NCBI RefSeq assembly: GCF_001050475.1
Contig: NZ_CP012034.1
Coordinates: 682,001-746,000 of the forward strand
Length of the DNA: 64,000 nt
DNA from: Companilactobacillus ginsenosidimutans
GTDB taxonomy: Bacteria > Bacillota > Bacilli > Lactobacillales > Lactobacillaceae
Direction: 5' to 3'
Shown here in pieces: positions 1-7,951 of this stretch (positions are counted from its first letter, which is position 1; every line of letters begins with the position of its first letter). The notes beneath the pieces were generated by a model, which was not told where the DNA came from, searched no databases, and saw nothing but the letters and a program-made list of their open reading frames with translations. The position numbers were made by a program, and so were the translations under genes.

Positions 1-681
1 ACTATTCACGATTACTTCAGCAACAATTTCCTCGTTAAATGGCCATAGATCTTCGATTGATCCACCACCACGACCGATAATTATCGTATCGAAATCACCA
101 ATGTCATTAATTTGTTTCAATCTCTCCACAATTGTTGCTGCAGCAGAATCACCTTGCACTTGTGCAGGGAATAAAACTAACTGAACAATTGGAAATCTTC
201 TCGAAACAGTCGTCATAATATCATGAATAACTGCTCCAGATTCACTAGTAACAATAGCAATTTTTTTTGGAAACTGTGGAATTGGTTTCTTAGGCATATC
301 AAAAACACCTAGCTTTTGAAGTTTTTTCTTCAATTGCTCAAATGCTAAATATAGTGCACCTAACCCGTCTGGCTCCATTGACTCTACATATATCTGATAT
401 GCACCAGTTTGTTCATACAGCGAAATCCTGCCCTTAACTCGGACCTTCATTCCTTCTTCAGGTTTGAACTTAACTTTGCTAAAGGCGGATTTGAACATTA
501 TTGCGGAAATCTTAGCTTTATCATCTTTCAAAGAAAAATATTGATGTGCATTAGGACGCAGCCTAAAGTTAGAAATTTCGCCAGTCAAATAAACGTGGCC
601 CAAATATGGGTCCACGTCAAATTTTCTTTTGATATATTGTGTTAAAGCAGTAACCGTCAAATATTGTTCTGAATTATCCAT
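1..681 (-). CDS. xseA: Exodeoxyribonuclease VII large subunit (C-terminal part missing, runs off the left edge)
   Basis: XseA is the large subunit of exonuclease VII, which degrades single-stranded DNA in repair. The visible 227 residues begin MDNSEQYLTVTALTQYIK and carry the N-terminal OB-fold (about residues 5-100, with GEISNFRLRPNAHQYFSLKD). The start of the catalytic domain follows, including KIAIVTSESGAVIHDI and the glycine-rich IIIGRGGGSIEDLWPFN. The reading frame is open to the window edge, so the C-terminal coiled coil and the small-subunit gene xseB are not visible. The ATG at 681 overlaps the end of folD by 8 bases and sits after AGGAAAGGGC, which implies translational coupling. The order yqhY-nusB-folD-xseA is the usual Bacillota arrangement. 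Confidence 0.95.
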   Translation of the reverse strand, partial: MDNSEQYLTVTALTQYIKRKFDVDPYLGHVYLTGEISNFRLRPNAHQYFSLKDDKAKISAIMFKSAFSKVKFKPEEGMKVRVKGRISLYEQTGAYQIYVESMEPDGLGALYLAFEQLKKKLQKLGVFDMPKKPIPQFPKKIAIVTSESGAVIHDIMTTVSRRFPIVQLVLFPAQVQGDSAAATIVERLKQINDIGDFDTIIIGRGGGSIEDLWPFNEEIVAEVIVNS

Positions 682-1522
682 TTGCCCTTTCCTCTGCGAG
701 CTCAATCACTTGATCCATCAAGGCTGTTATAGTCATAGGCCCTACACCGCCAGGTACAGGAGTCATCATTGCAGCAGTATCTTGAACGTCATCAAAATCT
801 ACATCGCCACAAAGCTTACCATTTTCGTCTCTATCCATACCAACATCAACAACAATGGCGCCATCTTTGACATAATCTTTATTTACAAACTTTGCACGAC
901 CAATTGCGACTACTAATACATCGGCCGTTTTAGCAAGTTCTTTCAAATTTTTAGTATGAGAATGAGCAACAGTGACAGTTGCATTTTTAGCTAACATCAT
1001 TGCAGCGACTGGTTTACCAACAATATTACTTCTACCAATGATAACTACATTCTTACCATCTAAATCAACATCATAGAAATCAAGCATCATTAAAATACCT
1101 GCAGCAGTAGCTGGCTTTGTTTGAGGCTCACCAATCCACAAATGACCAACATTATCAGGAGCAAAACCATCAACATCCTTCTTAGGATCAATAGCATTGA
1201 TTACTCGATCTTCATCGATATGATCAGGTAATGGCAACTGAACTAAAAATCCATCAATAGCTGGATCATTATTCAGCTCTTCAATTTTTTTCAAAAGGGT
1301 GTCTTCAGTAACATCAGCATCAAACTTAATGAGATCTGATCTCATTCCCAGCTTTTCAGCACGACGTTGTTTATTTCTTACGTATACGGCACTGGCACTA
1401 TTATCGCCTACCAAAACAACAGCAATACCAGGAGTTATACCTTTTTCTTCAAGCGTAGCTACACGTTGGCTCATTTTTTCATCAAGAGCTCCAGCTACTT
1501 TTTTTCCATCTAATTTAATCAT
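674..1522 (-). CDS. folD: Bifunctional methylenetetrahydrofolate dehydrogenase / methenyltetrahydrofolate cyclohydrolase
   Basis: FolD interconverts 5,10-methylene-, methenyl- and 10-formyl-tetrahydrofolate in the cytosol, supplying one-carbon units for purines and formyl-Met-tRNA. I start it at MIKLDGKKVAG (282 residues); an in-frame ATG 27 bases upstream lies inside a terminator hairpin and is badly spaced from a ribosome binding site. Visible signatures are the YVRNK stretch with the catalytic Tyr47 and Lys51, PKKDVDGF, the Rossmann motif GRSNIVGKPVAAMM and the C-terminal PGGVGPMTITALM. Length is normal for the family. It lies downstream of nusB across a hairpin with a short T-run, so expression probably depends on read-through or on a promoter I cannot see. 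Confidence 0.97.
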   Translation of the reverse strand: MIKLDGKKVAGALDEKMSQRVATLEEKGITPGIAVVLVGDNSASAVYVRNKQRRAEKLGMRSDLIKFDADVTEDTLLKKIEELNNDPAIDGFLVQLPLPDHIDEDRVINAIDPKKDVDGFAPDNVGHLWIGEPQTKPATAAGILMMLDFYDVDLDGKNVVIIGRSNIVGKPVAAMMLAKNATVTVAHSHTKNLKELAKTADVLVVAIGRAKFVNKDYVKDGAIVVDVGMDRDENGKLCGDVDFDDVQDTAAMMTPVPGGVGPMTITALMDQVIELAEERANG

Positions 1523-1533
1523 ATTTTTTACCC

Positions 1534-1560
1534 AAAAAGGCTGGTACATTGTACCAGCCT
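1534..1560 (-). terminator. Rho-independent-type hairpin between nusB and folD
   Basis: On the minus strand a 9-10 bp stem (AGGCTGGTAC / GTACCAGCC) with a 3-base loop is followed by five T. The stem overlaps the nusB stop codon and ends only about 12 bases before the folD start. It would attenuate rather than abolish expression of folD and xseA. This is inference from the fold. Confidence 0.7.
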
Positions 1561-1966
1561 ACCCTTCAACAAAGTTAGATAAGATACCATTAACAAATGA
1601 CTTTGAGTCCTTGTCGCCAAAATCTCCGGCAAGCTCAATTGCTTCATCAATAGCAACTTTTTTTGGAACTTCTAAACTATTTTGCATTTCAAATAGTCCC
1701 ATACGAAGTATGGCACGATCAATTCTAGACAAACGGGCAATTGTCCATTTGTCCTTTAATTGTTTTGAAATTTCTGAATCAATTTCACTCTCTTTTTCAA
1801 GAGTTCCCGAAACAAGAAAAGTTAAATAATCTGGGACTACCATATCCGGCTTATCAGCCAATTCTAATGTTGACTTGATAGCTGTCTCAGCATCATCTTT
1901 TGTTGTATCTATGGAAAAAAGTGATTGTACTGCTAATTCTCTGATTTCGTGTCTGTTTATAGTCAC
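1559..1966 (-). CDS. nusB: Transcription antitermination protein NusB
   Basis: NusB pairs with S10 (NusE) on boxA RNA for rRNA antitermination. The 135-residue protein has the all-helical NusB pattern: the N-terminal RHEIRELAVQSLFSID, the central WTIARLSRIDRAILRMGLFEM and the C-terminal VAIDEAIELAGDFGDKDSKSFVNGILSNF. It begins with GTG, preceded by AAGGA at a suitable distance, directly after yqhY. Length is typical. Confidence 0.97.
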   Translation of the reverse strand: MTINRHEIRELAVQSLFSIDTTKDDAETAIKSTLELADKPDMVVPDYLTFLVSGTLEKESEIDSEISKQLKDKWTIARLSRIDRAILRMGLFEMQNSLEVPKKVAIDEAIELAGDFGDKDSKSFVNGILSNFVEG

Positions 1967-1971
1967 TAGTA

Positions 1972-2388
1972 TTATTCCTTTTTGTCCGTTGTTACTCGTT
2001 CAACATCACCATTTGGTTTCTTAGCAATGAGTCCGACAACATGCACATTAATTTGTGATAGATTAATATCTGTCATGAATTTAAGCTGTTCAATAGCTGA
2101 TCTTTGAATTTCTAAGGATACCTTAGGAATTGAAACACCGTATTCAAGATAAACAAATACATCAGCAGTAACATTGTCGTCTTCGAAGGCAACGTCTACA
2201 CCTTTTCCATGATTCATTCTACCAAATAATGAATTAATGCGATTAGATATTGTACCGCGCATTTCATAAACACCCTCAACTTGGCTTGTAGCAATGCCAA
2301 GAAGGATTTCTATGACTTGATGAGAGATTTCAACGTTTCCGTTAACTCTTCCATCATCATGTAATGTTACGTATTTTTGATCAGCCAT
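1972..2388 (-). CDS. yqhY: Asp23/Gls24 family protein (YqhY-like)
   Basis: This is a 138-residue Asp23/Gls24 domain protein, recognised from EISHQVIEILLGIATSQVEGVYEMRG at the N-terminus and VFVYLEYGVSIPKVSLEIQRSAIEQLKFM in the middle. In Bacillus the yqhY member sits between the acc genes and nusB and is linked to control of acetyl-CoA carboxylase; here efp, not accBC, lies upstream. The ATG at 2388 is preceded by GGAG and is preferred over an upstream in-frame TTG at 2403 that overlaps this site. There is no signal peptide or membrane segment. The link to acetyl-CoA carboxylase is carried over from the relative, not seen here. Confidence 0.85.
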   Translation of the reverse strand: MADQKYVTLHDDGRVNGNVEISHQVIEILLGIATSQVEGVYEMRGTISNRINSLFGRMNHGKGVDVAFEDDNVTADVFVYLEYGVSIPKVSLEIQRSAIEQLKFMTDINLSQINVHVVGLIAKKPNGDVERVTTDKKE

Positions 2389-2412
2389 AAACTTTATCTC
2401 CAATAACTAGAA

Positions 2413-2976
2413 TTAATTTGCACGTGAAATGTATGTACCATCTTGTGTGTTGATTGTTAATTTGTCCCCTTCTTTAACGAAGAAAGGAACTTGAACAACT
2501 AATCCAGTTTCCATAGTTGCTGGTTTTGAACCACCTGATTGCGTATCACCCTTGATACCAGCTTCTGTGGCTGTAACTTCAAGATCAACTGTATTAGGAA
2601 CATCGACACCTAGTGTTTCACCACCGTACATCATGATGTTGACTTCCATATTTTCTTTAAGATACTTAAGTTCATCTTTGATTTGCTCTGCAGGAATTGT
2701 CAATTGTTCATATGTTGTAGTATCCATGAAAACATGATTGTCACCATCTGCATAAAGATATTGCATTTTTTTATTTTCAATTGTTGCTTTTTCAACTTTA
2801 GCTGTTGATCTAAAAGTCATTTCTTGAACAGCACCAGTTCTAAGGTTCTTTAACTTTGAACGAACAAAGGCACTACCCTTACCTGGCTTAACGTGTTGGA
2901 ACTCAATGACACGCCAAATGCCGTCTTTTACTTCAATTGTCAAACCGTTCTTAAATTCATTTACTGAAATTGACAT
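2413..2976 (-). CDS. efp: Translation elongation factor P
   Basis: EF-P rescues ribosomes stalled on polyproline stretches by binding between the P and E sites. The 187-residue protein has the three-barrel layout: the KOW-like N-terminal domain with [12 protein letters not shown], whose loop-tip lysine (Lys33) is the position modified in many bacteria, then the OB domain and the C-terminal domain ending [18 protein letters not shown]. The start is supported by GAGGAG seven bases upstream. A TTGCCA/TAAAAT promoter pair lies upstream at 3021-3050, so efp can head the efp-yqhY-nusB-folD-xseA transcript. The enzyme that modifies Lys33 is not in this window. Confidence 0.97.
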   Translation of the reverse strand: MSISVNEFKNGLTIEVKDGIWRVIEFQHVKPGKGSAFVRSKLKNLRTGAVQEMTFRSTAKVEKATIENKKMQYLYADGDNHVFMDTTTYEQLTIPAEQIKDELKYLKENMEVNIMMYGGETLGVDVPNTVDLEVTATEAGIKGDTQSGGSKPATMETGLVVQVPFFVKEGDKLTINTQDGTYISRAN

Positions 2977-3020
2977 ATTTATCTCCTCAATCTTTAATGG
3001 TTAAATTACACGTTCCCTTT

Positions 3021-3050
3021 ATTTTACCAATACTAATAGCTTTATGGCAA
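3021..3050 (-). promoter_or_regulatory. Candidate sigma-A promoter for efp
   Basis: On the minus strand TTGCCA (3050-3045) and TAAAAT (3026-3021) are separated by 18 bases, about 45 bases before the efp start codon and downstream of the rpmA terminator. This is a pattern match only. Confidence 0.5.
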
Positions 3051-3068
3051 TATTATGTGAGTGTTTAT

Positions 3069-3096
3069 AAAAAAAAAGAGGACCATGTCCTCTTTT
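3069..3096 (-). terminator. Terminator of the rplU-prp-rpmA operon
   Basis: On the minus strand a perfect stem of AAGAGGAC pairing with GTCCTCTT is followed by an uninterrupted T-run, about 10 bases past the rpmA stop. Confidence 0.88.
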
Positions 3097-3106
3097 ACGG
3101 TATATC

Positions 3107-3379
3107 TTAGTATACTGAAACTTTTTTCTTGTCTTTGCCAAGTCTTTCAAACTTAACAACACCGTCTGTAAGAGCGAACAATGTATCGTCGCCACCACGT
3201 CCAACATTAGCACCAGGGTGAATCTTTGTACCACGTTGTCTGTAAATGATAGCTCCGGCTGTAATAGCTTGTCCATCAGCACGTTTTGCGCCTAATCTAC
3301 GACCAGCTGAGTTACGACCGTTAGTTGTTGAACCTCCACCTTTATGGTGAGAGAAAAATTGTAAATTCATTTTAAGCAT
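3107..3379 (-). CDS. rpmA: 50S ribosomal protein L27 with cleavable N-terminus
   Basis: L27 lies at the peptidyl-transferase centre. The 90-residue product starts [18 protein letters not shown]. The MNLQFF stretch before Ser10 is the Bacillota-type extension removed after Phe-Phe by the Prp protease, whose gene is immediately upstream in the operon. The body ([39 protein letters not shown]) is canonical. GGAGG lies 8 bases before the ATG. A terminator follows. Confidence 0.98.
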   Translation of the reverse strand: MLKMNLQFFSHHKGGGSTTNGRNSAGRRLGAKRADGQAITAGAIIYRQRGTKIHPGANVGRGGDDTLFALTDGVVKFERLGKDKKKVSVY

Positions 3380-3395
3380 GAAGTTTACCTCCTAT

Positions 3396-3737
3396 TTAAA
3401 ATTCAATTGTATTTTTTTGTGACATAACTTTTATATTATCAGGGTAACTACCTTCAATATCTTTCAATATTTCAAATAGATTATCAAGTAATAACGCTGT
3501 ATCATGCGAAACAGCTTGAGTTACTCGGCAGCCAAGATGACCACCATTGACCTCATCTAATACAATTTGAGGTTGGATCTTTGTAAGCTTCTCCAGATTG
3601 TTGATGGTTCCAATTGTCACGGCCGATACCGCAGCACAAACCAAATCTTGACCATAAGGCCCTGAATCAGCATGTCCTAATATCAGAAATGAATCAATTC
3701 TTGCATCGCTATTCCGATGAAAACTTGCCCTAATCAT
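3396..3737 (-). CDS. prp: Ribosomal-processing cysteine protease Prp
   Basis: Prp removes the N-terminal extension of L27 before or during ribosome assembly. The 113-residue protein has the conserved dyad in GHADSGPYGQDLVCAAVSAV: His22 and Cys34. The family is always found between rplU and rpmA in Bacillota, as here. It starts 6 bases after the rplU stop. The matching cleavable sequence in the adjacent L27 supports a functional pair. Confidence 0.95.
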   Translation of the reverse strand: MIRASFHRNSDARIDSFLILGHADSGPYGQDLVCAAVSAVTIGTINNLEKLTKIQPQIVLDEVNGGHLGCRVTQAVSHDTALLLDNLFEILKDIEGSYPDNIKVMSQKNTIEF

Positions 3738-3742
3738 AATTA

Positions 3743-4054
3743 TTAACCCTTGATAGCGTCAATAGTTACTTTAGTATAAGGTTGGCGGTGACCAGTCTTT
3801 TTGTGTGAGTGCTTCTTAGGTTTGTATTTGTAAGTAACGACTTTCTTTTCCTTACCTTGTTTCTCAACTTTACCTGTAACTGAAGCTCCTTTAACTACTG
3901 GATCTCCCACTTTGATGTTATCTCCGTCAGAAACTAAGATTACATCGTCAAATGTAACTGTGTCTCCTGCTTGAACATCAAGTTTTTCAATAAAGATTGA
4001 ATCTTTTTCTTCAACCTTATATTGCTTACCACCTGTTTTGATTACTGCGTACAT
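3743..4054 (-). CDS. rplU: 50S ribosomal protein L21
   Basis: The 103-residue protein has the L21 signatures [16 protein letters not shown] at the N-terminus and [25 protein letters not shown] at the C-terminus. It is the first gene of rplU-prp-rpmA. A structured leader and a promoter lie upstream. Confidence 0.98.
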   Translation of the reverse strand: MYAVIKTGGKQYKVEEKDSIFIEKLDVQAGDTVTFDDVILVSDGDNIKVGDPVVKGASVTGKVEKQGKEKKVVTYKYKPKKHSHKKTGHRQPYTKVTIDAIKG

Positions 4055-4059
4055 ATATG

Positions 4060-4148
4060 TATGCTCCCTTCTAAGACTCGCCAGTTAGGTGCCAAAAGGC
4101 TTAAACCTAATATTGAGCGGTTGTAGATGCAATAGTGATTGCAACTAA
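4060..4148 (-). ncRNA. Ribosomal protein L21-type mRNA leader
   Basis: The 5' untranslated region of rplU on the minus strand folds into a first stem (TTGCAAT/ATTGCA) and a second hairpin (TTAGGT...GCC-TTTT-GGC...ACCTAA), then GGCGAGTCTTAGAAGGGAG just before the start. Position and two-hairpin layout fit the known Bacillota L21 leader, which is thought to let a ribosomal protein control its own operon. I assign it from position and fold, not from a covariance search. Confidence 0.6.
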
Positions 4149-4151
4149 TAA

Positions 4152-4180
4152 AATATATCAAAGATTAATATATTTTTCAA
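4152..4180 (-). promoter_or_regulatory. Candidate promoter of rplU-prp-rpmA
   Basis: TTGAAA (4180-4175) and TATATT (4157-4152) on the minus strand are separated by 17 bases. The -35 box overlaps the last codons of the upstream membrane-protein gene. Confidence 0.6.
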
Positions 4181-5865
4181 CTGTTTTCAGCTTTTTTGGC
4201 TTGTTTATTCTTTCTTTCAGAAACTGGCAAAATCTTTCCCTGATTAATGCACAGCCAAATTAAGGCAATAAACCCAACAATACTAATTCCAATCGATGCT
4301 TTAGCAACGGTTGAATAATGATAACTAACTTCAATTTGATTTTGACCAGGTTTAGTTTTGATTTGAACCGTTCCACGGTCTGAAACTGTATAGGGAGCTG
4401 TCTCATTATTAATTGAAACATTGACTCCTTTATATACCAATACAGGTAAATCTATTGTTGATGATTCCACATTGTAGTACTTGGCAATGAATGAACTAGT
4501 TGTCACTCTCGCATGTAATTTAGTGCGTTTGCCATCTACAATTGCCACATGCTGTCTAATCTTAAGTTTATGTGGCAAGCTTCGTTGAGGATAATAATCA
4601 ACTTGTGTAAATTCATGCACGTAACCACTACTGTTGTGAGTAGTCAATTTTGAAACAGGTTTGACTAGCGTAATCTGATGGTTAAGTCGATCTCCACTAG
4701 CATAAACTTGTGAACCACAGCCAACTAAAACAAGTAACATCACAGCCAATTTTAACAACGGTGAACGTTTATCCACTAACTTTGTGAGAATATGACTCAT
4801 ATAAATAGCAGCAAAGAATACAAATAGGTTCAGGAATCTCCATGGGAACTGAAGATAATTAAAAAATGTATCCTGTAGATTTTCCCACGGAATAATTGAT
4901 GTTGAAAGAATTAAAGCAAGTAACATTTCAATACCAACAAGTTTATACGCCAACTTATCTTTCCAAATGAAAATGACTACGAATATGACTGCCAAAATCA
5001 TAATTATCCCAAACGAATAATTTCGAAGATCGGTACTTGTTGCCAGTTGAAACATTTTAACCGGGTCTTTTGCCGATGATGCTAAATCTAATAGTCCAGG
5101 TCGATTTACTGGAATATATTTTTGTTGTTGGAACATCGGCAAAGTGAACCCTAATGTCGTTATACCAACAAATATAATCGATTCAATTCCACTCAAAAGT
5201 AAGTGATACCAATAATTCCAGCTGTGAGATACTTTTGAAAATAATATTAAAAACACTAGTGGAATCATTATTATAACTGTGGTAAAAGCAGTCAGCGGGT
5301 GTGTCAGAACGATCAAGCTGAAACTAAGTGCAAATAGTGGCCACTTTGAGAATTTTCCAGATAACAACTCTGAAAACTCATAGAACAACATCGGAACAAA
5401 TATATAGCAAATATATTCAGCTACTCCGGCACGATAAAACACACTTGCCATTCTGAAAAATGCCAATGTATAAATAATTGAGAACAAAAATGATTGTAAA
5501 GTATTACTAGAAAATTTCTTCATGAAATAATACGAACTAACAAAAGTTAGAAATGTCACTAAAGTTAAACTAATCAAGAATCCCGTCACAGGGTTCCCCG
5601 CAAGTTGGAAAATAAAATATCCTGGGAGAATTGTCAGCCACGGATAAAATTCGCTTGTCATATTACCCACATGTCCCCAATATTGGAAATTCACAGGCGA
5701 AGAAACAATATTACCTAAACTGCTCACACGATTCATGTGAAATAAAATATCATAACTATCCATCAAGCGAATATACCCATGAGGTGCAAACAACCAAGTA
5801 TATAAAACACTTAAAATAATGTATATTATTGCTAAAATAACGGTTCTAGAGGTTCGCTTTTTCAT
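4177..5865 (-). CDS. Polytopic membrane protein, 6-pyruvoyl-tetrahydropterin-synthase-related membrane domain family
   Basis: This 562-residue protein has about ten or more hydrophobic segments across residues 8-405, a long extracytoplasmic region (about 410-525) and one last membrane helix (ASIGISIVGFIALIWLCI). The C-terminus is Lys-rich. The N-terminal layout (TWLFAPHGYIRLMDSYDILFHMNRV, then TSEFYPWLTILPGYFIF) resembles the membrane domain labelled PTPS-related, a group that looks like GT-C glycosyltransferases, with an acidic residue in the first outer loop. No pterin-synthase domain is visible, so that name should not be read as an activity. A role in surface polysaccharide is possible but unproven. 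It appears to be a single gene, with GAGGGTGAAAAG before its ATG. Confidence 0.65.
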   Translation of the reverse strand: MKKRTSRTVILAIIYIILSVLYTWLFAPHGYIRLMDSYDILFHMNRVSSLGNIVSSPVNFQYWGHVGNMTSEFYPWLTILPGYFIFQLAGNPVTGFLISLTLVTFLTFVSSYYFMKKFSSNTLQSFLFSIIYTLAFFRMASVFYRAGVAEYICYIFVPMLFYEFSELLSGKFSKWPLFALSFSLIVLTHPLTAFTTVIIMIPLVFLILFSKVSHSWNYWYHLLLSGIESIIFVGITTLGFTLPMFQQQKYIPVNRPGLLDLASSAKDPVKMFQLATSTDLRNYSFGIIMILAVIFVVIFIWKDKLAYKLVGIEMLLALILSTSIIPWENLQDTFFNYLQFPWRFLNLFVFFAAIYMSHILTKLVDKRSPLLKLAVMLLVLVGCGSQVYASGDRLNHQITLVKPVSKLTTHNSSGYVHEFTQVDYYPQRSLPHKLKIRQHVAIVDGKRTKLHARVTTSSFIAKYYNVESSTIDLPVLVYKGVNVSINNETAPYTVSDRGTVQIKTKPGQNQIEVSYHYSTVAKASIGISIVGFIALIWLCINQGKILPVSERKNKQAKKAENS

Positions 5866-5900
5866 CTTCTTTTCACCCTCTTCATAAGGAAAAACTGTAT

Positions 5901-5939
5901 AAAAAAAGGACTAAGGCAAATAATGAATTGTCTTAATCC
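5901..5939 (-). terminator. Terminator after the small membrane protein gene
   Basis: The minus-strand stem GGATTAAG...CTTAGTCC with extra CAA/TTG pairs is followed by seven T. It lies 16 bases past the stop of the 5955-6215 gene and before the start of the 5865 gene. Confidence 0.75.
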
Positions 5940-5954
5940 ACTTTGAATTCAAAA

Positions 5955-6215
5955 TTAAGCAACAATTGAAGTTGCTGCGAGTGGAACTACTGATAAAAAT
6001 ATAAATACTGCACTAAAAAGAGATAATGTAAATCTTCCCCTTTGAGTGTTAATACGAGCAAACAATCTTGTGATGATATATAAAGCAATGATTAATATTA
6101 CTCCAGCAATTATACCAACGATGTCGTCTATTTTTCCAATCTTTGTAAGAATAGCAAAAAACAAATCAACAATTATAAATGCTATTGTAAATACGTACGA
6201 ATACTTTCTTTTCAA
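5955..6215 (-). CDS. Small three-helix membrane protein, function unknown
   Basis: A roughly 86-residue protein with three hydrophobic segments: about residues 7-24 (VFTIAFIIVDLFFAIL), 32-52 (IVGIIAGVILIIALYIITRLF) and 62-83 (FTLSLFSAVFIFLSVVPLAATSI). I take the TTG at 6215 as the start because GAGGTG lies 6 bases upstream; the in-frame GTG at 6224 lies inside that site. I do not recognise a family. It has its own terminator and is divergent from the gene at 6511. Confidence 0.6.
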   Translation of the reverse strand: MKRKYSYVFTIAFIIVDLFFAILTKIGKIDDIVGIIAGVILIIALYIITRLFARINTQRGRFTLSLFSAVFIFLSVVPLAATSIVA

Positions 6216-6510
6216 GTACCCCACCTCGAAAATTCCATAAAATATACTGCAACTATTTAATTATACACATTTCAGATACATATTAAAATTATTTTTTGCA
6301 CATTGCAATACAATTTCATTAAATAAAAATTAATATCACAAATAATTTCTAAAAAGTTACCAAATATTGTTTTTCTGGTCAATTTTATTGATATTTATTT
6401 TGAATATTTCGAAGTTTTTTAGGGTTTTGCATAATTATTTTTATAATTCCTTGCTTTAATACCTTATTACTGTTTATAATCTTTTCATTAGCATGTATAG
6501 GGGAGTAATT
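6216..6510. other. AT-rich divergent intergenic region
   Basis: This 295-base gap separates the divergent genes at 6215 and 6511. It is very AT-rich and I see no open frame, repeat or strong hairpin in it. The only recognisable element is the promoter-like pair near its right end (6451-6480). Confidence 0.5.
6451..6480 (+). promoter_or_regulatory. Candidate promoter for the 6511 gene
   Basis: TTGCTT (6451-6456) and a consensus TATAAT (6475-6480) are 18 bases apart, 31 bases ahead of the start codon. Confidence 0.55.
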
Positions 6511-6693
6511 ATGGTTTTAACAGAAGCACAGAAAAGAGCCAACGAAAAATGGCATCGGAAAAACAGAAAACGAGCCAACTATATTGCGATGAGGTCATCT
6601 GCTCGTAGTTTTATCAGAAAAAAGTCTACAATAACTGACCTGGATGAACTTGAAAAGATCATCAAAAACCGTAGAAATGAATTAGATAACTAA
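6511..6693 (+). CDS. Small basic protein, function unknown
   Basis: A 60-residue, strongly basic, predicted helical protein starting MVLTEAQKRANEKWHRKNRK and ending with an acidic helix (DLDELEKIIKNRRNELDN). The start is set by GGGGAG 5 bases before the ATG. Short proteins beginning with this TEAQKRANEKW pattern recur as conserved hypotheticals in lactic acid bacteria and their phages; no function is established that I know of. The many Lys and Arg residues would allow nucleic-acid binding, which is speculation. It has its own promoter and terminator. Confidence 0.65.
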   Translation: MVLTEAQKRANEKWHRKNRKRANYIAMRSSARSFIRKKSTITDLDELEKIIKNRRNELDN

Positions 6694-6700
6694 AATTTAT

Positions 6701-6730
6701 GCGCAAATCCATCTGGATCTGCGTTTTTTT
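6701..6730 (+). terminator. Terminator of the 6511 gene
   Basis: The stem CGCA-A-ATCC / GGAT-C-TGCG with an ATCT loop is followed by seven T, 9 bases past the stop codon. Confidence 0.8.
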
Positions 6731-6817
6731 ATTGTCATTTTTATATATAGTTAAATAATTATCTTATCAAGATGTAAAATGAATATGATATTAAATATTA
6801 ATAGGAGGTGTCATATT

Positions 6818-7198
6818 TTGGAAATTGCAAATTTAGTTGTCTTAATAATTCTTACTGTAGTGGTTATGTCAGGTACAATTCTCATACCTATCCCACTCTA
6901 CCGTCTTTTGAAATATGTAAAACAGTCTAACCGGCCATTTTTCACCATAACTAAAACTCTGGACGGAAAACTGGCAATTCAAAATACTGGAAAAACTGAA
7001 TCAAAAATAGTAGACATATTTTTAAGCCCAGAATCAAAGTACTTCGAAGCATTAAATGATATCTCCTTTGCACCAGGCCAAGCAATCAATATTGCTATTC
7101 CTAATGAAGAGAAGCAAAGTAAGTCCCTTGAAATAAAGTATTTTGACACACGTAATCAGAAGCTTTATGATCAAAAATTTTCACTGCAAAATTTATAA
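6818..7198 (+). CDS. Single-pass membrane protein with extracytoplasmic or cytoplasmic beta-rich domain, function unknown
   Basis: A 126-residue protein with one N-terminal membrane segment (about residues 3-25, IANLVVLIILTVVVMSGTILIPI) and a C-terminal domain of alternating short strands (FFTITKTLDGKLAIQNTGKTES, SPESKYFEALNDISFAPGQAINIAI). The start is TTG at 6818, placed 7 bases after AGGAGGTG; the in-frame ATG at 6779 has no such site. It ends 15 bases before the next gene, so the two probably form an operon. I do not recognise the family. Confidence 0.6.
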   Translation: MEIANLVVLIILTVVVMSGTILIPIPLYRLLKYVKQSNRPFFTITKTLDGKLAIQNTGKTESKIVDIFLSPESKYFEALNDISFAPGQAINIAIPNEEKQSKSLEIKYFDTRNQKLYDQKFSLQNL

Positions 7199-7213
7199 AC
7201 GAGATGATTCCGC

Positions 7214-7900
7214 ATGAATGATAACAAAGATAATTTACCAAAATGGGATAAATCCCAAATTGAAGCTCAAAAGAAAATCAATAAACGTATGGCTTATAGA
7301 ACTGCAGGAGCGCTAGTTATCACCCTAGCCATAATCATTATTGCAATCGTAGTATCGTTCGCATCATGTGACCGCAATTCAATTCCACAAAAGCCAGCAA
7401 GTAACGCTTCAATTTCGAAAATACAAACTTACGAGCAAGCTAAATTTGCCGATAACAATGCATCGTCAATCGATACAATAACCAAATCGAATCAATCAAA
7501 AATTTTGATTGTTAAAGTTGATAACGTCGATGCTTCAACTAACAGCAGTTCATCAAATTCATTTAGTCAATTAGCTGACGAGTTATTATCAGTTGGTTCC
7601 TACGATGCTGCTAAAAATGGAGTTATTTTCTACGGATCTGATCCGTACAAAAACGAGCAAGGACAACAAGTTGAGCAAACTTCTTTTGCTGTCTATTTTA
7701 AGCAAGATTCAATCAGCTCCTTAAATAGTGGTTATTCAGATTATATTTCAAATGGTAATTACGATTCACTATTTAAAAATGCTGATGCTTATTACCTTCG
7801 TAATCAATTTATTACCGGAAATAAAACACTTTCCAAGTTACCTGCAACCAAATCAACAGAAATTATAGAAAAGTCATTAGCACTTACTAATCAGCAATAA
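7214..7900 (+). CDS. Membrane-anchored secreted protein, function unknown
   Basis: A 228-residue protein with a charged cytoplasmic N-terminus (about 28 residues), a single membrane segment (TAGALVITLAIIIIAIVVSFA, about 31-51) and an outer domain of about 170 residues rich in Ser, Asn and Asp. The membrane segment is followed by Ser-Cys-Asp, but the long N-terminus and poor lipobox argue against a lipoprotein. The outer domain (QSKILIVKVDNVD, AAKNGVIFYGSDPYK, QTSFAVYFKQDS) has an alternating pattern suggestive of an alpha/beta fold. It lies 15 bases after the 6818 gene, and a shared terminator follows. Confidence 0.6.
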   Translation: MNDNKDNLPKWDKSQIEAQKKINKRMAYRTAGALVITLAIIIIAIVVSFASCDRNSIPQKPASNASISKIQTYEQAKFADNNASSIDTITKSNQSKILIVKVDNVDASTNSSSSNSFSQLADELLSVGSYDAAKNGVIFYGSDPYKNEQGQQVEQTSFAVYFKQDSISSLNSGYSDYISNGNYDSLFKNADAYYLRNQFITGNKTLSKLPATKSTEIIEKSLALTNQQ

Positions 7901-7951
7901 TTGTAAAATACTTATTACCTTTCTAACATATTCTTATTTTAATAAAGGAAA

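Noticed and set aside
3019..3282. An 87-codon minus-strand frame covering the efp-rpmA gap and part of rpmA
   Set aside because: It is out of frame with rpmA, passes through a terminator and lacks a ribosome binding site.
7214..7900. The secreted protein as a lipoprotein
   Set aside because: A Cys follows the hydrophobic segment, but the roughly 28-residue charged N-terminus and the FASC context do not fit a lipoprotein signal.
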